Of a stretch of DNA of 46,499 nt, positions 31,660 through 40,815 are shown piece by piece. The notes below the pieces were generated by a model. That model had not been told where the DNA came from. It did no database searches and worked only from the letters and a program-made list of their open reading frames with translations. The position numbers and the translations under genes are program-made. How positions within the stretch are numbered: position 1 is the stretch's first letter; every line of letters begins with the position of its first letter. Source of the DNA: Lachnospiraceae bacterium (GTDB lineage: Bacteria; Bacillota; Clostridia; Lachnospirales; Lachnospiraceae); assembly GCA_022792885.1 (NCBI GenBank), contig JAAWBX010000040.1, forward strand, positions 1 through 46,499. The letters run 5' to 3'.

Positions 31660-33153
31660 TTAAAACTGTCCGGACAGAACCGCCGCCTGCTCCTCGCTCC
31701 CGGGCGGATCCGCCCCGGCAAAATTCCGGTCGTCAAACAGCGACAACTGCCGGTAAGTCTCCGGATGTTCGATCTGCCAGTTTTTCTTCCGGTCACATTC
31801 CAGCATCCGCCGGGTAATATAATCTTCCTCTATCTTCGTCGGATACATCATTCTTCCCCCGCAGGTAATAAAATACAATGCCCGCTTTAACACAACCCCG
31901 ATCTTCTTCAGATCCGGAAAATCCAGACGGGCCGATCTCCTGGCCAGCACGATCCGTTGGGCCGACTTCACGCCGATCCCGGGCACCCGCAGCAGTTCAC
32001 CGTAAGAGGCCCGGTTTACCTCAACCGGGAAATTCTCCAGATGCCGGATCGCCCAGTCGCACTTAGGATCCAGATATACATTAAAATCCGGCTTCTCTTC
32101 GGAGAGAAGCTCCTCCGCACGAAAACCGTAAAAACGCATCAGCCAGTCGGCCTGATACAGACGATGCTCCCGAAGAAGCGGCGGCTTCTCCGTATCCGGC
32201 AGGGAACTGTCATGATTCAGGGAAATATACGCCGAATAAAATACCCTCTTCAGATCATAATTCCGATACAGCGCCTGCGCCACCATAACCATATGATAAT
32301 CGCTCTCCGGCGTCGCGCCCACGATCATCTGAGTACTCTGCCCGGCCGGTACGAAATCCGAGTATATCTTCGGCTTTCTCGGCGCGAACAGCTTGCGTTC
32401 CGTCTCCTCCGGCCTCTGAAGAGCGACCGGGGAACGCGCAAAAGCCGGAAGCTGCCGCCCGCCCGGCAACGCCTTCTTCTCCTGATCGGCATAAATCATG
32501 GTCTGGATCTGCTTCATCGGCGTCAAAATAGTCCGGCGCGTCTTATGCGGCGCAAGCCGGCGCAAACCCTCCGACGTGGGAAGCTCCAAATTGACACTCA
32601 TCCGGTCGGCTAAAAAACCCAGCTTTTCCACCAATTCCGGAGACGCTCCCGGAATCGTTTTTACATGAATATATCCGTTAAAACCGAATTCCTCCCGAAG
32701 TTTTCGAATGGTCTGACAAAGCAGCTCCATCGTGTGATTCGGGCTGATCCAGACGCCGGAACTTAAAAACAGCCCCTCAATATAATTCCGCTTATAAAAT
32801 TCAACGGTAAGCCGGCACACTTCATCCGGCGTAAACGCGGTCCTCTCAATATCATTGGAGCACCGGTTGATACAGTATTTGCAGTCAAACACGCACTCAT
32901 TCGTATATAAAATCTTCAAAAGGGAAATACAACGCCCGTCGGAAGCAAAACTGTGGCAGATACCCGGAGCGACCGCATTCCCGAGACTCCCCTTCCTCCC
33001 CCGACGGTCCGCCCCGCTGGAAGTACAGGAAACGTCATACTTGGCGGCGTCCGATAAGATCTCCAATTTTCTCTCCAGCGGCAATTCCTTCTGTATTCGA
33101 AAATCCATCTTCACCCGTGTAGCGGCTTCTCCTTCCTCGGACAACGCCGTCAC
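31660..33153 (-). CDS. TIGR03916 family radical SAM putative DNA modification/repair protein
   Basis: This 497-residue protein has the radical SAM cluster motif CVFDCKYC (C87, C91, C94). NIERTAFTPDEVCRL and GLFLSSGVW follow, with helix-hairpin-helix DNA-binding sequence near residue 390 (LLRVPGIGVKSAQRIVLARR). The combination predicts radical chemistry on DNA, perhaps reversal or removal of a damaged base together with the TIGR03915 partner. The exact reaction is unknown. The start is the GTG at 33153 because AAGGAGG lies five bases upstream; an ATG at 33108 lacks a good site. Three SOS-box-like sequences lie in its promoter. Confidence 0.88.
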   Translation of the reverse strand: MTALSEEGEAATRVKMDFRIQKELPLERKLEILSDAAKYDVSCTSSGADRRGRKGSLGNAVAPGICHSFASDGRCISLLKILYTNECVFDCKYCINRCSNDIERTAFTPDEVCRLTVEFYKRNYIEGLFLSSGVWISPNHTMELLCQTIRKLREEFGFNGYIHVKTIPGASPELVEKLGFLADRMSVNLELPTSEGLRRLAPHKTRRTILTPMKQIQTMIYADQEKKALPGGRQLPAFARSPVALQRPEETERKLFAPRKPKIYSDFVPAGQSTQMIVGATPESDYHMVMVAQALYRNYDLKRVFYSAYISLNHDSSLPDTEKPPLLREHRLYQADWLMRFYGFRAEELLSEEKPDFNVYLDPKCDWAIRHLENFPVEVNRASYGELLRVPGIGVKSAQRIVLARRSARLDFPDLKKIGVVLKRALYFITCGGRMMYPTKIEEDYITRRMLECDRKKNWQIEHPETYRQLSLFDDRNFAGADPPGSEEQAAVLSGQF

Positions 33154-33177
33154 ACAAACCTCCTTCTTTTATGTCAG

Positions 33178-33244
33178 GAACATTTGTTCTTTTTTATTTT
33201 AGCACATTTGTTCGTATTGTGCAAGCAGTTTCGAACAATTGTTT
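33178..33244 (-). promoter_or_regulatory. Promoter with three LexA/SOS boxes
   Basis: On the minus strand, -35 TTGCAC (33219-33224) and -10 TAAAAT (33196-33201) are 17 bases apart. Box 1, GAAC-ATTT-GTTC (33178-33189), is an exact GAAC-N4-GTTC and covers the transcription start. Box 2, GCAC-ATTT-GTTC (33202-33213), lies in the spacer. Box 3, GAAC-AATT-GTTT (33233-33244), lies upstream of the -35. The pattern is that of a LexA-repressed Gram-positive promoter. Confidence 0.82.
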
Positions 33245-33303
33245 GATTTTTCCTTTTTCCCGGATTCTTTTTCCGTTTTGTCGCTTTAAACCGATAAAAC
33301 CTC

Positions 33304-33332
33304 TTGAATTTTCCCCTCTAAAGTGCTAAACT
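33304..33332 (+). promoter_or_regulatory. Promoter of the B3/B4 gene
   Basis: TTGAAT (33304-33309) and TAAACT (33327-33332) are 17 bases apart on the plus strand, about 50 bases before the start. Confidence 0.6.
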
Positions 33333-33384
33333 TGCGGTTGAATATAAACCCAGGAATAAATTTTAACGCAGAAAGGAAAACGTC

Positions 33385-34092
33385 ATGAAGTACATCATCG
33401 CAGAAAAAGTATTTGAAGTCCTCCCCACCGCCTGCGTCGGAATCGTCGCCGTAAAAGGCGTCGACAACACAAAATCTCTGCCGCAGCTGAGGGAGCTGAT
33501 GGATCGGAATATCGCTTTATGCGAATCCCGGTTTGAACAGATAAAAGTAAAAGAAGCCCCCGATATCGTCCCTTACCGGGAAGCATTCCGGGCGCTCGGC
33601 ATGAATCCGAATAAATTTATGTGTTCCATCGAAGCCCTGTTAAGCCGCATTGCCAAAAAGAAAGGCTTTCCCACCATCAATCCCCTGGTAGATCTCGGAA
33701 ACGCCGTCTCCATCCAACATCACCTCCCCATGGGCGCCCATGACCTGGCTTCCATGAAAGGCGACCTGGAAGTTCGTTTTGCCGAAGAAGGCGATACGTT
33801 CGTTGCATTCGGTGAAACCGAGACGGAAGTGCCCGAAACCGGAGAACTGGTCTATGTATCCGGCCATGAAGTAAGAACCCGCCGCTGGACCTGGCGTCAA
33901 AGCGAAATCGGGAAGATCACGGAAAAAACCACGGATATTTTCTATCCCATTGACGGTTTTACCGATTTCAATCAGGAAGAAGTGCTGGCAGCCCGCGACG
34001 AGCTGGCCGGACTGATAAAAGAATATTTCGGATGTGAACCGATTACCGGTTTTGTAGATAAGAACAACCCGGAATTTGAAATCCGGTTTTAA
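33385..34092 (+). CDS. B3/B4 domain protein (tRNA-editing domain-like)
   Basis: This 235-residue protein is a stand-alone copy of the B3/B4 fold found in the editing part of phenylalanyl-tRNA synthetase beta. Recognisable parts are PYREAFRALGMNPNKFMCSI, NPLVDLGNAVSIQHHLPMGA and the late block TTDIFYPIDGFTDFNQEEVL. Relatives in bacteria are thought to bind or clear mischarged tRNA, but most are untested. A good ribosome binding site (GAAAGGAAA) lies before the ATG. It is a single-gene unit with promoter and strong terminator, divergent from the SOS-controlled operon. Confidence 0.88.
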   Translation: MKYIIAEKVFEVLPTACVGIVAVKGVDNTKSLPQLRELMDRNIALCESRFEQIKVKEAPDIVPYREAFRALGMNPNKFMCSIEALLSRIAKKKGFPTINPLVDLGNAVSIQHHLPMGAHDLASMKGDLEVRFAEEGDTFVAFGETETEVPETGELVYVSGHEVRTRRWTWRQSEIGKITEKTTDIFYPIDGFTDFNQEEVLAARDELAGLIKEYFGCEPITGFVDKNNPEFEIRF

Positions 34093-34139
34093 AGTGAAGG
34101 AAGCTGTCAAGTTTCTTTTGGCCGCATGAAAACCAATCA

Positions 34140-34170
34140 GGCGGCAGGGCCAAAGCCCTGCCGCCTTTTC
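34140..34170 (+). terminator. Terminator of the B3/B4 gene
   Basis: GGCGGCAGGGC (34140-34150) pairs perfectly with GCCCTGCCGCC (34155-34165), followed by TTTTC. Confidence 0.88.
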
Positions 34171-34229
34171 ATTAAAATTCTTACCGTTCCGTCGCTTAAC
34201 ATGAACGCACGACAGAAAAAAATAACATT

Positions 34230-34570
34230 GACCGGGACGATAAGCCGGGTTCTGTCGTTGGGTGATCATCTGTCTAGGCCTGCCGTCGCCGACAGGCTCA
34301 AGCAACCTACCCGAAAGCTGGACGGGCCGCCTTTAACACGCTTTCTGTTTGGTCTTGCTTCGGATGGGGTTTACATGTGCCCCGCCTGTTACCAGTCGGG
34401 CGGTGAGCTCTTACCTCGCCATTCCAACCTTACCGGAAGATTCCGGCGGTATATTTCTGTTGCACTGTCCTTGGGGTCGCCCCCACCGGCCGTTAGCCGG
34501 CATCCTGCCCTGTGAAGCCCGGACTTTCCTCACCTGTTTAAAAAAACAGCCGCGATCACCTGTCCCGGTC
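34230..34570 (-). ncRNA. rnpB: RNase P RNA
   Basis: About 341 bases on the minus strand encode the catalytic RNA of ribonuclease P, which trims tRNA 5' ends. The ends pair through GACCGGGAC and GTCCCGGTC. Conserved blocks are visible: GAGGAAAGTCCGGGCTTC near the 5' end, CAGTGCAACAGAAA and ACCGCC in the middle, TGAGCCTGTCGGCGACGGCA, and CTAGACAGATGATCACC with the final ACAGAACCCGGCTTAT. On the minus strand a T-rich tail (TTATTTTTTTC) follows. The gene lies between the B3/B4 gene and the nucleoside kinase. Confidence 0.95.
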
Positions 34571-34582
34571 AAACGCGGCTTC

Positions 34583-34611
34583 ATCATATCACATTTTTTT
34601 TCGGATGTCAA
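34583..34611 (-). promoter_or_regulatory. Promoter of rnpB
   Basis: On the minus strand, -35 TTGACA (34606-34611, perfect) and -10 TATGAT (34583-34588) are 17 bases apart, placing the start just before the RNA. Confidence 0.85.
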
Positions 34612-34645
34612 ATCAGGACCTCTTTGCAATCCGTCCTGCGGCTCC

Positions 34646-36301
34646 CTACAGTCCGAAGCACCCGCCTCCGATAAATTCCCGCAAAAGAGAATTTGCCGGC
34701 ACATCGTCGTTGTCAATCGGAAGAAAATAATCGAAAAATTTTAAAAGCCGTTTGGCTTCCCAGTATTCCGCCGAATTTTTCGGTACGGCGAACAAAAGCG
34801 GTTCCGCCCAGATTTTCAAAGCCGCCAGCTCATAAATCAGCGAAGAGTTGAACACCACATCCGCCTGCTCCTGATAAGGAAAGATATTATCCTCCTCCCC
34901 TTTGCGCACCGAAGGCCACATGGCGATCGTGTCCCTGGCCGAAGAACCCCTCGTCCTGGCATCCCGCACGATCCTGCGGATCAGACGGCCGTCCGTCGTA
35001 GGGATTCGATTATGTTCATCCACGCTCAACTGGGTCAGGGCGCTGATATAAATTTTAAATTTATTCTCCGCCGGGAGCGAATAGGACAACGCGTCGTTCA
35101 ACCCGTGGATCCCCTCAATCACTAAAATATCGCTCTCCCCGAGCTGTTTGTAGTCTCCTTTGTACTCCCTCTTCCCTTTTACAAAATTAAAACTGGGAAT
35201 CTCCACGCACTCGCCCCTAAGCAGCGCCGACATGTCTTTATTGAACTGTTCCACGTCCAGGGCTTCCAGACATTCATAATTCAGATTGCCGTCCTCATCC
35301 CTCGGCGTATCCTCCCGGTTCACAAAATAATTATCCACCGCGATCGGATGGGGCTTTAACCCGCAGGCCGTCAACTGAACCGAAAGCCTGTGGGAAAACG
35401 TCGTCTTCCCCGAAGAAGAAGGGCCCGCGATCATAATGAACTTACAATGCGGCCGGGCCGCGATCATCGCCGCAATCTCCCCCAGTTTCTTCTCCATCAA
35501 CGCTTCCTGAACCAGAATGACCTCATTCAAATCCCCTCTCACGATCCGCTCATTCAAAGCGCCGACCGTGTGGATCCCGAGTTTTTCGCTCCAGTCCGAC
35601 GCTTCTTTCAATACCTGAAACACCTTATTCTGAGGCGCAAAAGGAGGTACCTCCTTCGGAGCTTTCGCCACCGGCATCTGCAGCACAAATCCGTCGCTGT
35701 ACGGGCAGAGCCGGAAATACTTCAAATATCCGGTACTCGGCGCCATATAACCGTAATAGTAATCCTGAAATTCATTGAGCCGATAAATATTTACTTTAGA
35801 GACCCTTCGAAAATGAAACAGTTTCTCCTTATCATACATCCCAAGCCGATGGAACAGATCCACCGCATCGTCGGTATTTAAGATCTCCTTTTCAATCGGC
35901 AGATCCATCCCGACCAGTTGCCGCATCCTCTCCTCAATCCGCGCGATCCAGTCCGTGCTCCGGTCAAAATCCCCCCGCACTTCCATATAAAGGCCTTTGC
36001 TGACAGAAAAATGCACGGTCGCTTTCTCCACCTTGGAATGCCCCAGCACGTCGTATATCGATTTCATGGCAAGAAGCACAAGGCTCCTACGGTACGTCTC
36101 CATCCCCACCGTATCCGCCGTCGTGATCGGATTCACCGCCGCGTCCGCCTGAATCTTCTTCCGAAGCTCCTGAAGTTTTCCGTTCACCGAGAGCAGAAGA
36201 ATATCCTCCTCCTTCTCCTTCTGAAGATCCGCCGCCGCGTCCTTATACGTCGCCCCCTCCGGGTACGTATACGTTTTCCCCTTATAAGTCAGTTGATACA
36301 T
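34646..36301 (-). CDS. Nucleoside (uridine-type) kinase with N-terminal TGS/ThrRS-like domain
   Basis: This 551-residue protein has an N-terminal part resembling the TGS and second additional domains of threonyl-tRNA synthetase (YQLTYKGKTYTYPEGATYKD and on to about residue 230). A uridine-kinase-like P-loop domain follows: MIAGPSSSGKTTFSHRLSV near residue 290, HPIAVDNYFVNREDTPRDED, and VIEGIHGLND. Such kinases phosphorylate nucleosides in salvage; the real substrate is not certain. The ATG at 36301 fits the GGGAG site better than the ATG at 36307, which abuts it. It lies 16 bases after nif3 and could belong to the same long transcript. Confidence 0.9.
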   Translation of the reverse strand: MYQLTYKGKTYTYPEGATYKDAAADLQKEKEEDILLLSVNGKLQELRKKIQADAAVNPITTADTVGMETYRRSLVLLAMKSIYDVLGHSKVEKATVHFSVSKGLYMEVRGDFDRSTDWIARIEERMRQLVGMDLPIEKEILNTDDAVDLFHRLGMYDKEKLFHFRRVSKVNIYRLNEFQDYYYGYMAPSTGYLKYFRLCPYSDGFVLQMPVAKAPKEVPPFAPQNKVFQVLKEASDWSEKLGIHTVGALNERIVRGDLNEVILVQEALMEKKLGEIAAMIAARPHCKFIMIAGPSSSGKTTFSHRLSVQLTACGLKPHPIAVDNYFVNREDTPRDEDGNLNYECLEALDVEQFNKDMSALLRGECVEIPSFNFVKGKREYKGDYKQLGESDILVIEGIHGLNDALSYSLPAENKFKIYISALTQLSVDEHNRIPTTDGRLIRRIVRDARTRGSSARDTIAMWPSVRKGEEDNIFPYQEQADVVFNSSLIYELAALKIWAEPLLFAVPKNSAEYWEAKRLLKFFDYFLPIDNDDVPANSLLREFIGGGCFGL

Positions 36302-36317
36302 AACCATCTCCCTCTCT

Positions 36318-37112
36318 CTATCTCAGTTTTTCCGGGCAAAGAACATCCGCCTGCGCAATCGTCAGGCCGTCCCCCAGTTTTTCTTTCAGGTAGCTCTCAA
36401 GAAAATCCGTAAAAATATGCTCCAGACCGTAATGACCCGCGTTGATCACCGATATCCCGGAAGCCACCGCATCGATTCCGTCATGATGACCGAAATCGCC
36501 GCTGATCAAAACGTCGCACTCCGCCGTCTCCGCCAATTTTATCATTCCTTTTCCCGAACCGGGACTGATCGCGATTCGCTTTGCCAGACGGTCTTCCTGC
36601 GCGGAATAAAGCGTGACATAAGGAAGATCGAACGCTTCCTTTACCCGCCCGCACAATTCCTTCACGGTAATTTCCTCCGCCAGGGATCCGATTCGTCCCA
36701 CACCTTCCGTGCTGCCCCCGTCCGACGCCGTAACTTCCAAAGGTCCCTGAATCCGAAGACCCAGCCGCCCGGCCGCCAGATCTCCCATACATCCGGGCGC
36801 AACGTCAAAATTCGTATGCAGCGCATAACAGGAAATATCCCGCGAGAGCAGCCTTAACATCCAGCGTCCCAGATAATCGTCGTCGTTAATCCGGGAAATC
36901 GGACGAAACAGAAGCGGATGATGCGTGACGAGCATATCGTAGCTCCCCGCAATCACTTCATCCAGCACCTCGTCCGTCACATCCAGGGCAAGATACAGCT
37001 TCCTCACCTCTTTATCCCGCCGCCCGAGCAAAAGCCCCACGTTATCCCACGCGCAGGCATATCTGGTCGGCGCCAGCTCTTCTAATATATGTATGATCTC
37101 TCCGCATTTCAT
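36318..37112 (-). CDS. Nif3-like dinuclear metal centre protein
   Basis: This 264-residue protein is a member of the NIF3/YqfO family, which forms a hexameric ring with two-metal sites. Metal-binding features are MLVTHHPLLF, YALHTNFDVAPGCMGD, and INAGHYGLEH near the end. The family has been linked to GTP cyclohydrolase I type 2 names in databases, but its true function is unsettled. It overlaps the trmK stop by four bases (ATGA), the usual arrangement in Firmicutes where trmK and nif3 follow rpoD. Confidence 0.92.
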   Translation of the reverse strand: MKCGEIIHILEELAPTRYACAWDNVGLLLGRRDKEVRKLYLALDVTDEVLDEVIAGSYDMLVTHHPLLFRPISRINDDDYLGRWMLRLLSRDISCYALHTNFDVAPGCMGDLAAGRLGLRIQGPLEVTASDGGSTEGVGRIGSLAEEITVKELCGRVKEAFDLPYVTLYSAQEDRLAKRIAISPGSGKGMIKLAETAECDVLISGDFGHHDGIDAVASGISVINAGHYGLEHIFTDFLESYLKEKLGDGLTIAQADVLCPEKLR

Positions 37113-37864
37113 CCCTGATCTCCTTTTTTTTCAGAGTTTCTTTTGCTTTTCTGCCATCGGACCCGAATCGTCTCGATCTCTCGGAGCTCCTCTTCCAGCT
37201 CCGCCAGCCGTTGCAGCGCCTTTTCCCCGGAAGCGCCTGCCAGCCTCTCCCGGATTTCGCGCAGCTTTTCCCGCCGTTTCTCTAGATAACATCTCAAAAC
37301 CGGATGTCCGCTTTCCAGCAAAAGAGGTCCGTACCGATCTTCCCAGCGCCCCGGCGGCCAGGTCCCGCTTTCCGGATACGCGCCTCCCGAATCCTTTACC
37401 TGAAGAACCGGATAAAATTTCCCGTCCTCCTCCACCATCTCCTCTTTCACGATCGCCAGGCCTTCTTCTCTCAGATAACGTCGCAGGCGCTCCCATTCCG
37501 AATGAGGCGACAAAATATAGGTATGAACGTCGTCCTTTACATGCGCCCGACCGGACAATATTCTTGCCATAAGCCCTCCGCCCATGCCGGCAAGAATGAT
37601 CGTATCGGCTTCTCCTTCCTTCAACTCTCGCAAACCGTCGCTCAAACGGGTCTGAATCCGACCTTCCAGTCCGTAAGACCGGATATGCGCTTCGGCGCGC
37701 TTTAAGGGACCCTCCCTCACGTCCATCGCCAAAGCCTCTTTTACAACCCCGTTTAAAATTAAATGGATCGGCAGATAACCGTGGTCGCACCCCACATCCG
37801 CCGGAATACATCCTTCCGGCACAAAATCCGCGATCGCCGAAAGACGCTTTGACAACTCCCGCAT
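37109..37864 (-). CDS. trmK: tRNA (adenine22-N1)-methyltransferase
   Basis: This 251-residue AdoMet-dependent enzyme methylates A22 in certain tRNAs. Motif I is PADVGCDHGYLPIHLI at about residues 20-35. AMDVREGPLKRAEAHI follows, and the family motif IILAGMGGGLMARIL precedes the helical C-terminal domain, which holds a coiled coil (EKLREIRERLAGASGEKALQ). GGGG lies before the ATG. It lies 25 bases after rpoD, in the same operon, and is co-translated with nif3. Confidence 0.93.
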   Translation of the reverse strand: MRELSKRLSAIADFVPEGCIPADVGCDHGYLPIHLILNGVVKEALAMDVREGPLKRAEAHIRSYGLEGRIQTRLSDGLRELKEGEADTIILAGMGGGLMARILSGRAHVKDDVHTYILSPHSEWERLRRYLREEGLAIVKEEMVEEDGKFYPVLQVKDSGGAYPESGTWPPGRWEDRYGPLLLESGHPVLRCYLEKRREKLREIRERLAGASGEKALQRLAELEEELREIETIRVRWQKSKRNSEKKGDQG

Positions 37865-37889
37865 ATGGAAACCCCTTTCATCCCGGAGC

Positions 37890-38996
37890 CTACTCCAAAA
37901 AATCCCGCAGCTTCCGGGTCCTGCCGGAACGGTACTTCAACTTCCGAAGCGCTTTGGCCTCGATCTGCCGAATCCGCTCTCTCGTCACCTGAAACTCGCG
38001 GCCGACCTCCTCCAGAGTCCGGCTGTGACCGTCCTCCAGGCCGAAACGCAGCACCAGCACCCGCCGCTCCCGCTCGGTCAGAGTATCCAGCGCTTCCCCC
38101 AACTGTTCTCGCATCTGCTGATAGACCGCCGCGTCCATCGGCACCATAATCTGTTCATCCTGAATAAAGTCGCCGAGATGGCTGTCCTCCTCTTCTCCTA
38201 CCGGCGTCTCCAAAGATACCGTCTCCATGGCCGTGCGCTGAAGTTCCTCTACCTTTTCCACGCTCAGGCCCATTTCCTTCGCAATATCTTCCACATCCGG
38301 CTCCCGTCCCAGTTCCATCGTCAACCGTCTGGAGGCCTTGTACAATTTATTGATATTCTCCACCATATGCACCGGTATCCTTATCGTGCGGCTGCCGTCC
38401 GCGATCGCCCGGGTGATCGCCTGACGGATCCACCAGGTCGCATAGGTGCTGAACTTAAAACCTTTGCTGAAATCAAATTTATCCACGGCTTTCATCAGGC
38501 CGATATTTCCCTCCTGTATCAAATCCAGAAGGGGCAGCCCGCACCCGGTACAGCGTTTGGCAATACTGACAACAAGACGCAAATTGGCTTCCGCCAGTTC
38601 CTTTTTCGCGCTTTCATCTCCGGACGCAATCCGTCTGGCCAGTTCCTGCTCCTGCTCCGCCGTCAAAAGAGGAATCTTCCCGATCTCTCTCAGATACATT
38701 TTCACCGGATCCGACACATCCGCTTCCGCTTCCCTTTCACAGACTTCTTCCAAAGACGAGTCCTCTTCATCAAACGTCAGGCCGTCCTGCCACGGTTCGA
38801 TCTTCCCCTCCTCATTCCTCAGCTCCACGCCGTTTTCCTTTAAAAAGGCAAGCGCCTGTTCGATCTGCTCCAGATCCGGATCCTCCTCTCCGAAAAATGC
38901 CAGGAGATCTTCATATTCCAGTATCCGTTTCTTTTGTTCTGCCAGCTTGCGCAGGTTTTCCAGCTTTTCTGGAGAAAGTTGTCTGTTCTTGTCCAT
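37890..38996 (-). CDS. rpoD: Primary sigma factor RpoD (SigA)
   Basis: This 368-residue protein is the housekeeping sigma factor. Region 1.1 is the short acidic N-terminal part. Region 1.2 begins [16 protein letters not shown]. Region 2 has [35 protein letters not shown] and [12 protein letters not shown]. Region 3 follows, and region 4.2 has [20 protein letters not shown]. The start at 38996 is set by AAAGGAG five bases upstream. It directly follows dnaG, the classic macromolecular synthesis operon order. The consensus TTGACA/TATAAT promoters across this window fit its specificity. Confidence 0.97.
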   Translation of the reverse strand: MDKNRQLSPEKLENLRKLAEQKKRILEYEDLLAFFGEEDPDLEQIEQALAFLKENGVELRNEEGKIEPWQDGLTFDEEDSSLEEVCEREAEADVSDPVKMYLREIGKIPLLTAEQEQELARRIASGDESAKKELAEANLRLVVSIAKRCTGCGLPLLDLIQEGNIGLMKAVDKFDFSKGFKFSTYATWWIRQAITRAIADGSRTIRIPVHMVENINKLYKASRRLTMELGREPDVEDIAKEMGLSVEKVEELQRTAMETVSLETPVGEEEDSHLGDFIQDEQIMVPMDAAVYQQMREQLGEALDTLTERERRVLVLRFGLEDGHSRTLEEVGREFQVTRERIRQIEAKALRKLKYRSGRTRKLRDFLE

Positions 38997-39029
38997 ACTG
39001 CTCCTTTCCATGCTGTTTGTATTCTTGCC

Positions 39030-40796
39030 TTAATCGAAAGAAATATGCAGATTAGCCAAGGCCGCCTGTTCTTGCATCACACGCTGCAGTTGCGCCATGT
39101 CCGTAACCGTTCGTCCGATCCTGTCCAGACTGTTCTTTTTCACCCGCTTCACGGTTTCTGAAAACGCTTTTTCTTTTTCCTCCTTTGTAAGTTCCGCCGG
39201 AAGTTCGGCGTGAAAGATTCGCGCCACCTCCCGATACTCTTCCTCATCGTTGATAAAATGATTCAAAATCCGGCCCGGAGCCACTTCACCCCGTTCCAAC
39301 TGTTCAAACAGCATCCCGGCAACCTTCTGATACAACATGGCCGTAAAATCTTCCGGCCCGATCCAGTCCCGGACCTTCTCATAAACCTGACCGTCATTGG
39401 CAAGCCAAGTCAGTAGCATCCGCTGAGACGTCCTTAAGCCGTCCTCTTTTTCCGGGCCCGTCCGTCTTTCCTCCGCACGCTTCCCGGGTTCCCGCCTCGC
39501 CGTCAGCCCGACCTGCCGTCCCTTCTGGTTCACCAATTGTCTCAGGCTGTCCTTGGGAATGAAATATTTCCCGCATACGGCATCCAAATAATTATTGCGC
39601 TCAAGCTCCTCCGGAAATTCCAGCAGTTTCTGCGCGATTGCGTGATAAAACTCCGTCTTCTGCTCCGGATCCGACAGATCGTACTCCCGCTTTATCACCC
39701 CGATCTCAAACAGAAAATGATTCGACGCCTCGCCGGCCCGCTGCTCATAAGCTTCCGCGCCCAGATTCTGAATAAATTCATCCGGATCTTTATAGGGGGA
39801 CAGGGATAATACTTTTACCGACAACCCCGCTTCCTTCAGGATCGGAATCGCCCGTACGGCCGCCTTCGTCCCCGCCCCGTCGCTGTCGTAAGTCAGAATC
39901 ACCTGATCCGTGTACCGCTTAAGAAGATTCGCCTGAGGCAGGGTCAGCGCCGTTCCCAGAGAAGCCACCGCATTGGTAAAACCGGCCTGGTGCAAAGAAA
40001 TCACATCCATATATCCTTCGCACATCAACAAATAAGGCCGTTTCGCGGAGCGCGCAAAATTCAGCCCGTACAGATTCCGGCTCTTATCAAATAGCTTCGT
40101 CTCCGGGGAATTGAGGTATTTGGGTTCCCCCTCCCCCATCACCCGGCCTCCGAAGCCGATGATTCGGCTGTTCACATCCATGATGGGATACATGACCCGG
40201 TTCCAGAATTTATCGGACGCTCCCTTTTCCTCAATGCGAAACAAGCCGGTTTCCTTCAAAATCGAATCCGGATACCCCTTTTTCTTCATATATAAATAGA
40301 GATCATCCCGATAAGGATGCGAGTATCCCAGGCCGAAATGCCGGATCGTCTCGTCCGTCAATCCTCGGCCTGTCAGATAGCGATACGCCTTCTCTCCCTG
40401 CGGCGTCTTCAACTGGTAATAAAAATATCGGCCGGCCTCTTTATGAATCTCAAAAAGCACGGTCTTCAGATCGGCCTCTTTTCTCCGCTCCGCGCTCATC
40501 TCCGCCTTCGGCAGTTCGATACCGGCCCGGGCCGCCAAAACCTGAACCGCCTCCGGAAACGTATAATTCTCATACTCCATCAGAAAGGTGATCACATTCC
40601 CTCCGGCTCCGCAACCGAAGCAATAATACATCTGCTTGCCCGGCGTCACGGAAAAAGAAGGCGTTTTTTCATTATGAAACGGGCACAGGCCAAAATAGGT
40701 ACTTCCCCTTTTTGTCAGCTTCACATACTCCGAGATCACATCCACGATATCGTTTCTCGTTCTCACTTCCTCGATCAGATCCTCCGGATACAACAA
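39030..40796 (-). CDS. dnaG: DNA primase
   Basis: This 588-residue enzyme makes RNA primers for replication. The zinc-finger domain CPFHNEKTPSF with YYCFGCGAGGNVI is at about residues 38-70. The catalytic core has the Toprim motifs LMCEGYMDVISLHQAG and TYDSDGAGTKAA, and a helicase-interacting C-terminal domain ends the protein. The start is a TTG (first of two in a row at 40796), with AAGGAGG upstream; family members begin the same way (FYPE/LYPEDLIEEVR), so no ATG start is needed. It lies 19 bases after dgt and 33 before rpoD. Confidence 0.96.
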   Translation of the reverse strand: MLYPEDLIEEVRTRNDIVDVISEYVKLTKRGSTYFGLCPFHNEKTPSFSVTPGKQMYYCFGCGAGGNVITFLMEYENYTFPEAVQVLAARAGIELPKAEMSAERRKEADLKTVLFEIHKEAGRYFYYQLKTPQGEKAYRYLTGRGLTDETIRHFGLGYSHPYRDDLYLYMKKKGYPDSILKETGLFRIEEKGASDKFWNRVMYPIMDVNSRIIGFGGRVMGEGEPKYLNSPETKLFDKSRNLYGLNFARSAKRPYLLMCEGYMDVISLHQAGFTNAVASLGTALTLPQANLLKRYTDQVILTYDSDGAGTKAAVRAIPILKEAGLSVKVLSLSPYKDPDEFIQNLGAEAYEQRAGEASNHFLFEIGVIKREYDLSDPEQKTEFYHAIAQKLLEFPEELERNNYLDAVCGKYFIPKDSLRQLVNQKGRQVGLTARREPGKRAEERRTGPEKEDGLRTSQRMLLTWLANDGQVYEKVRDWIGPEDFTAMLYQKVAGMLFEQLERGEVAPGRILNHFINDEEEYREVARIFHAELPAELTKEEKEKAFSETVKRVKKNSLDRIGRTVTDMAQLQRVMQEQAALANLHISFD

Positions 40797-40815
40797 AAAG
40801 GCCTCCTCCCTTCCC

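Noticed and set aside
30591..31817. 408-codon plus-strand ORF
   Set aside because: It is antisense to deoB, the TIGR03915 gene and the end of the radical SAM gene; the minus-strand proteins are clear family members.
34349..34744. ORFs across the RNase P region
   Set aside because: The sequence is clearly rnpB with a perfect -35 promoter; the open frames are chance.
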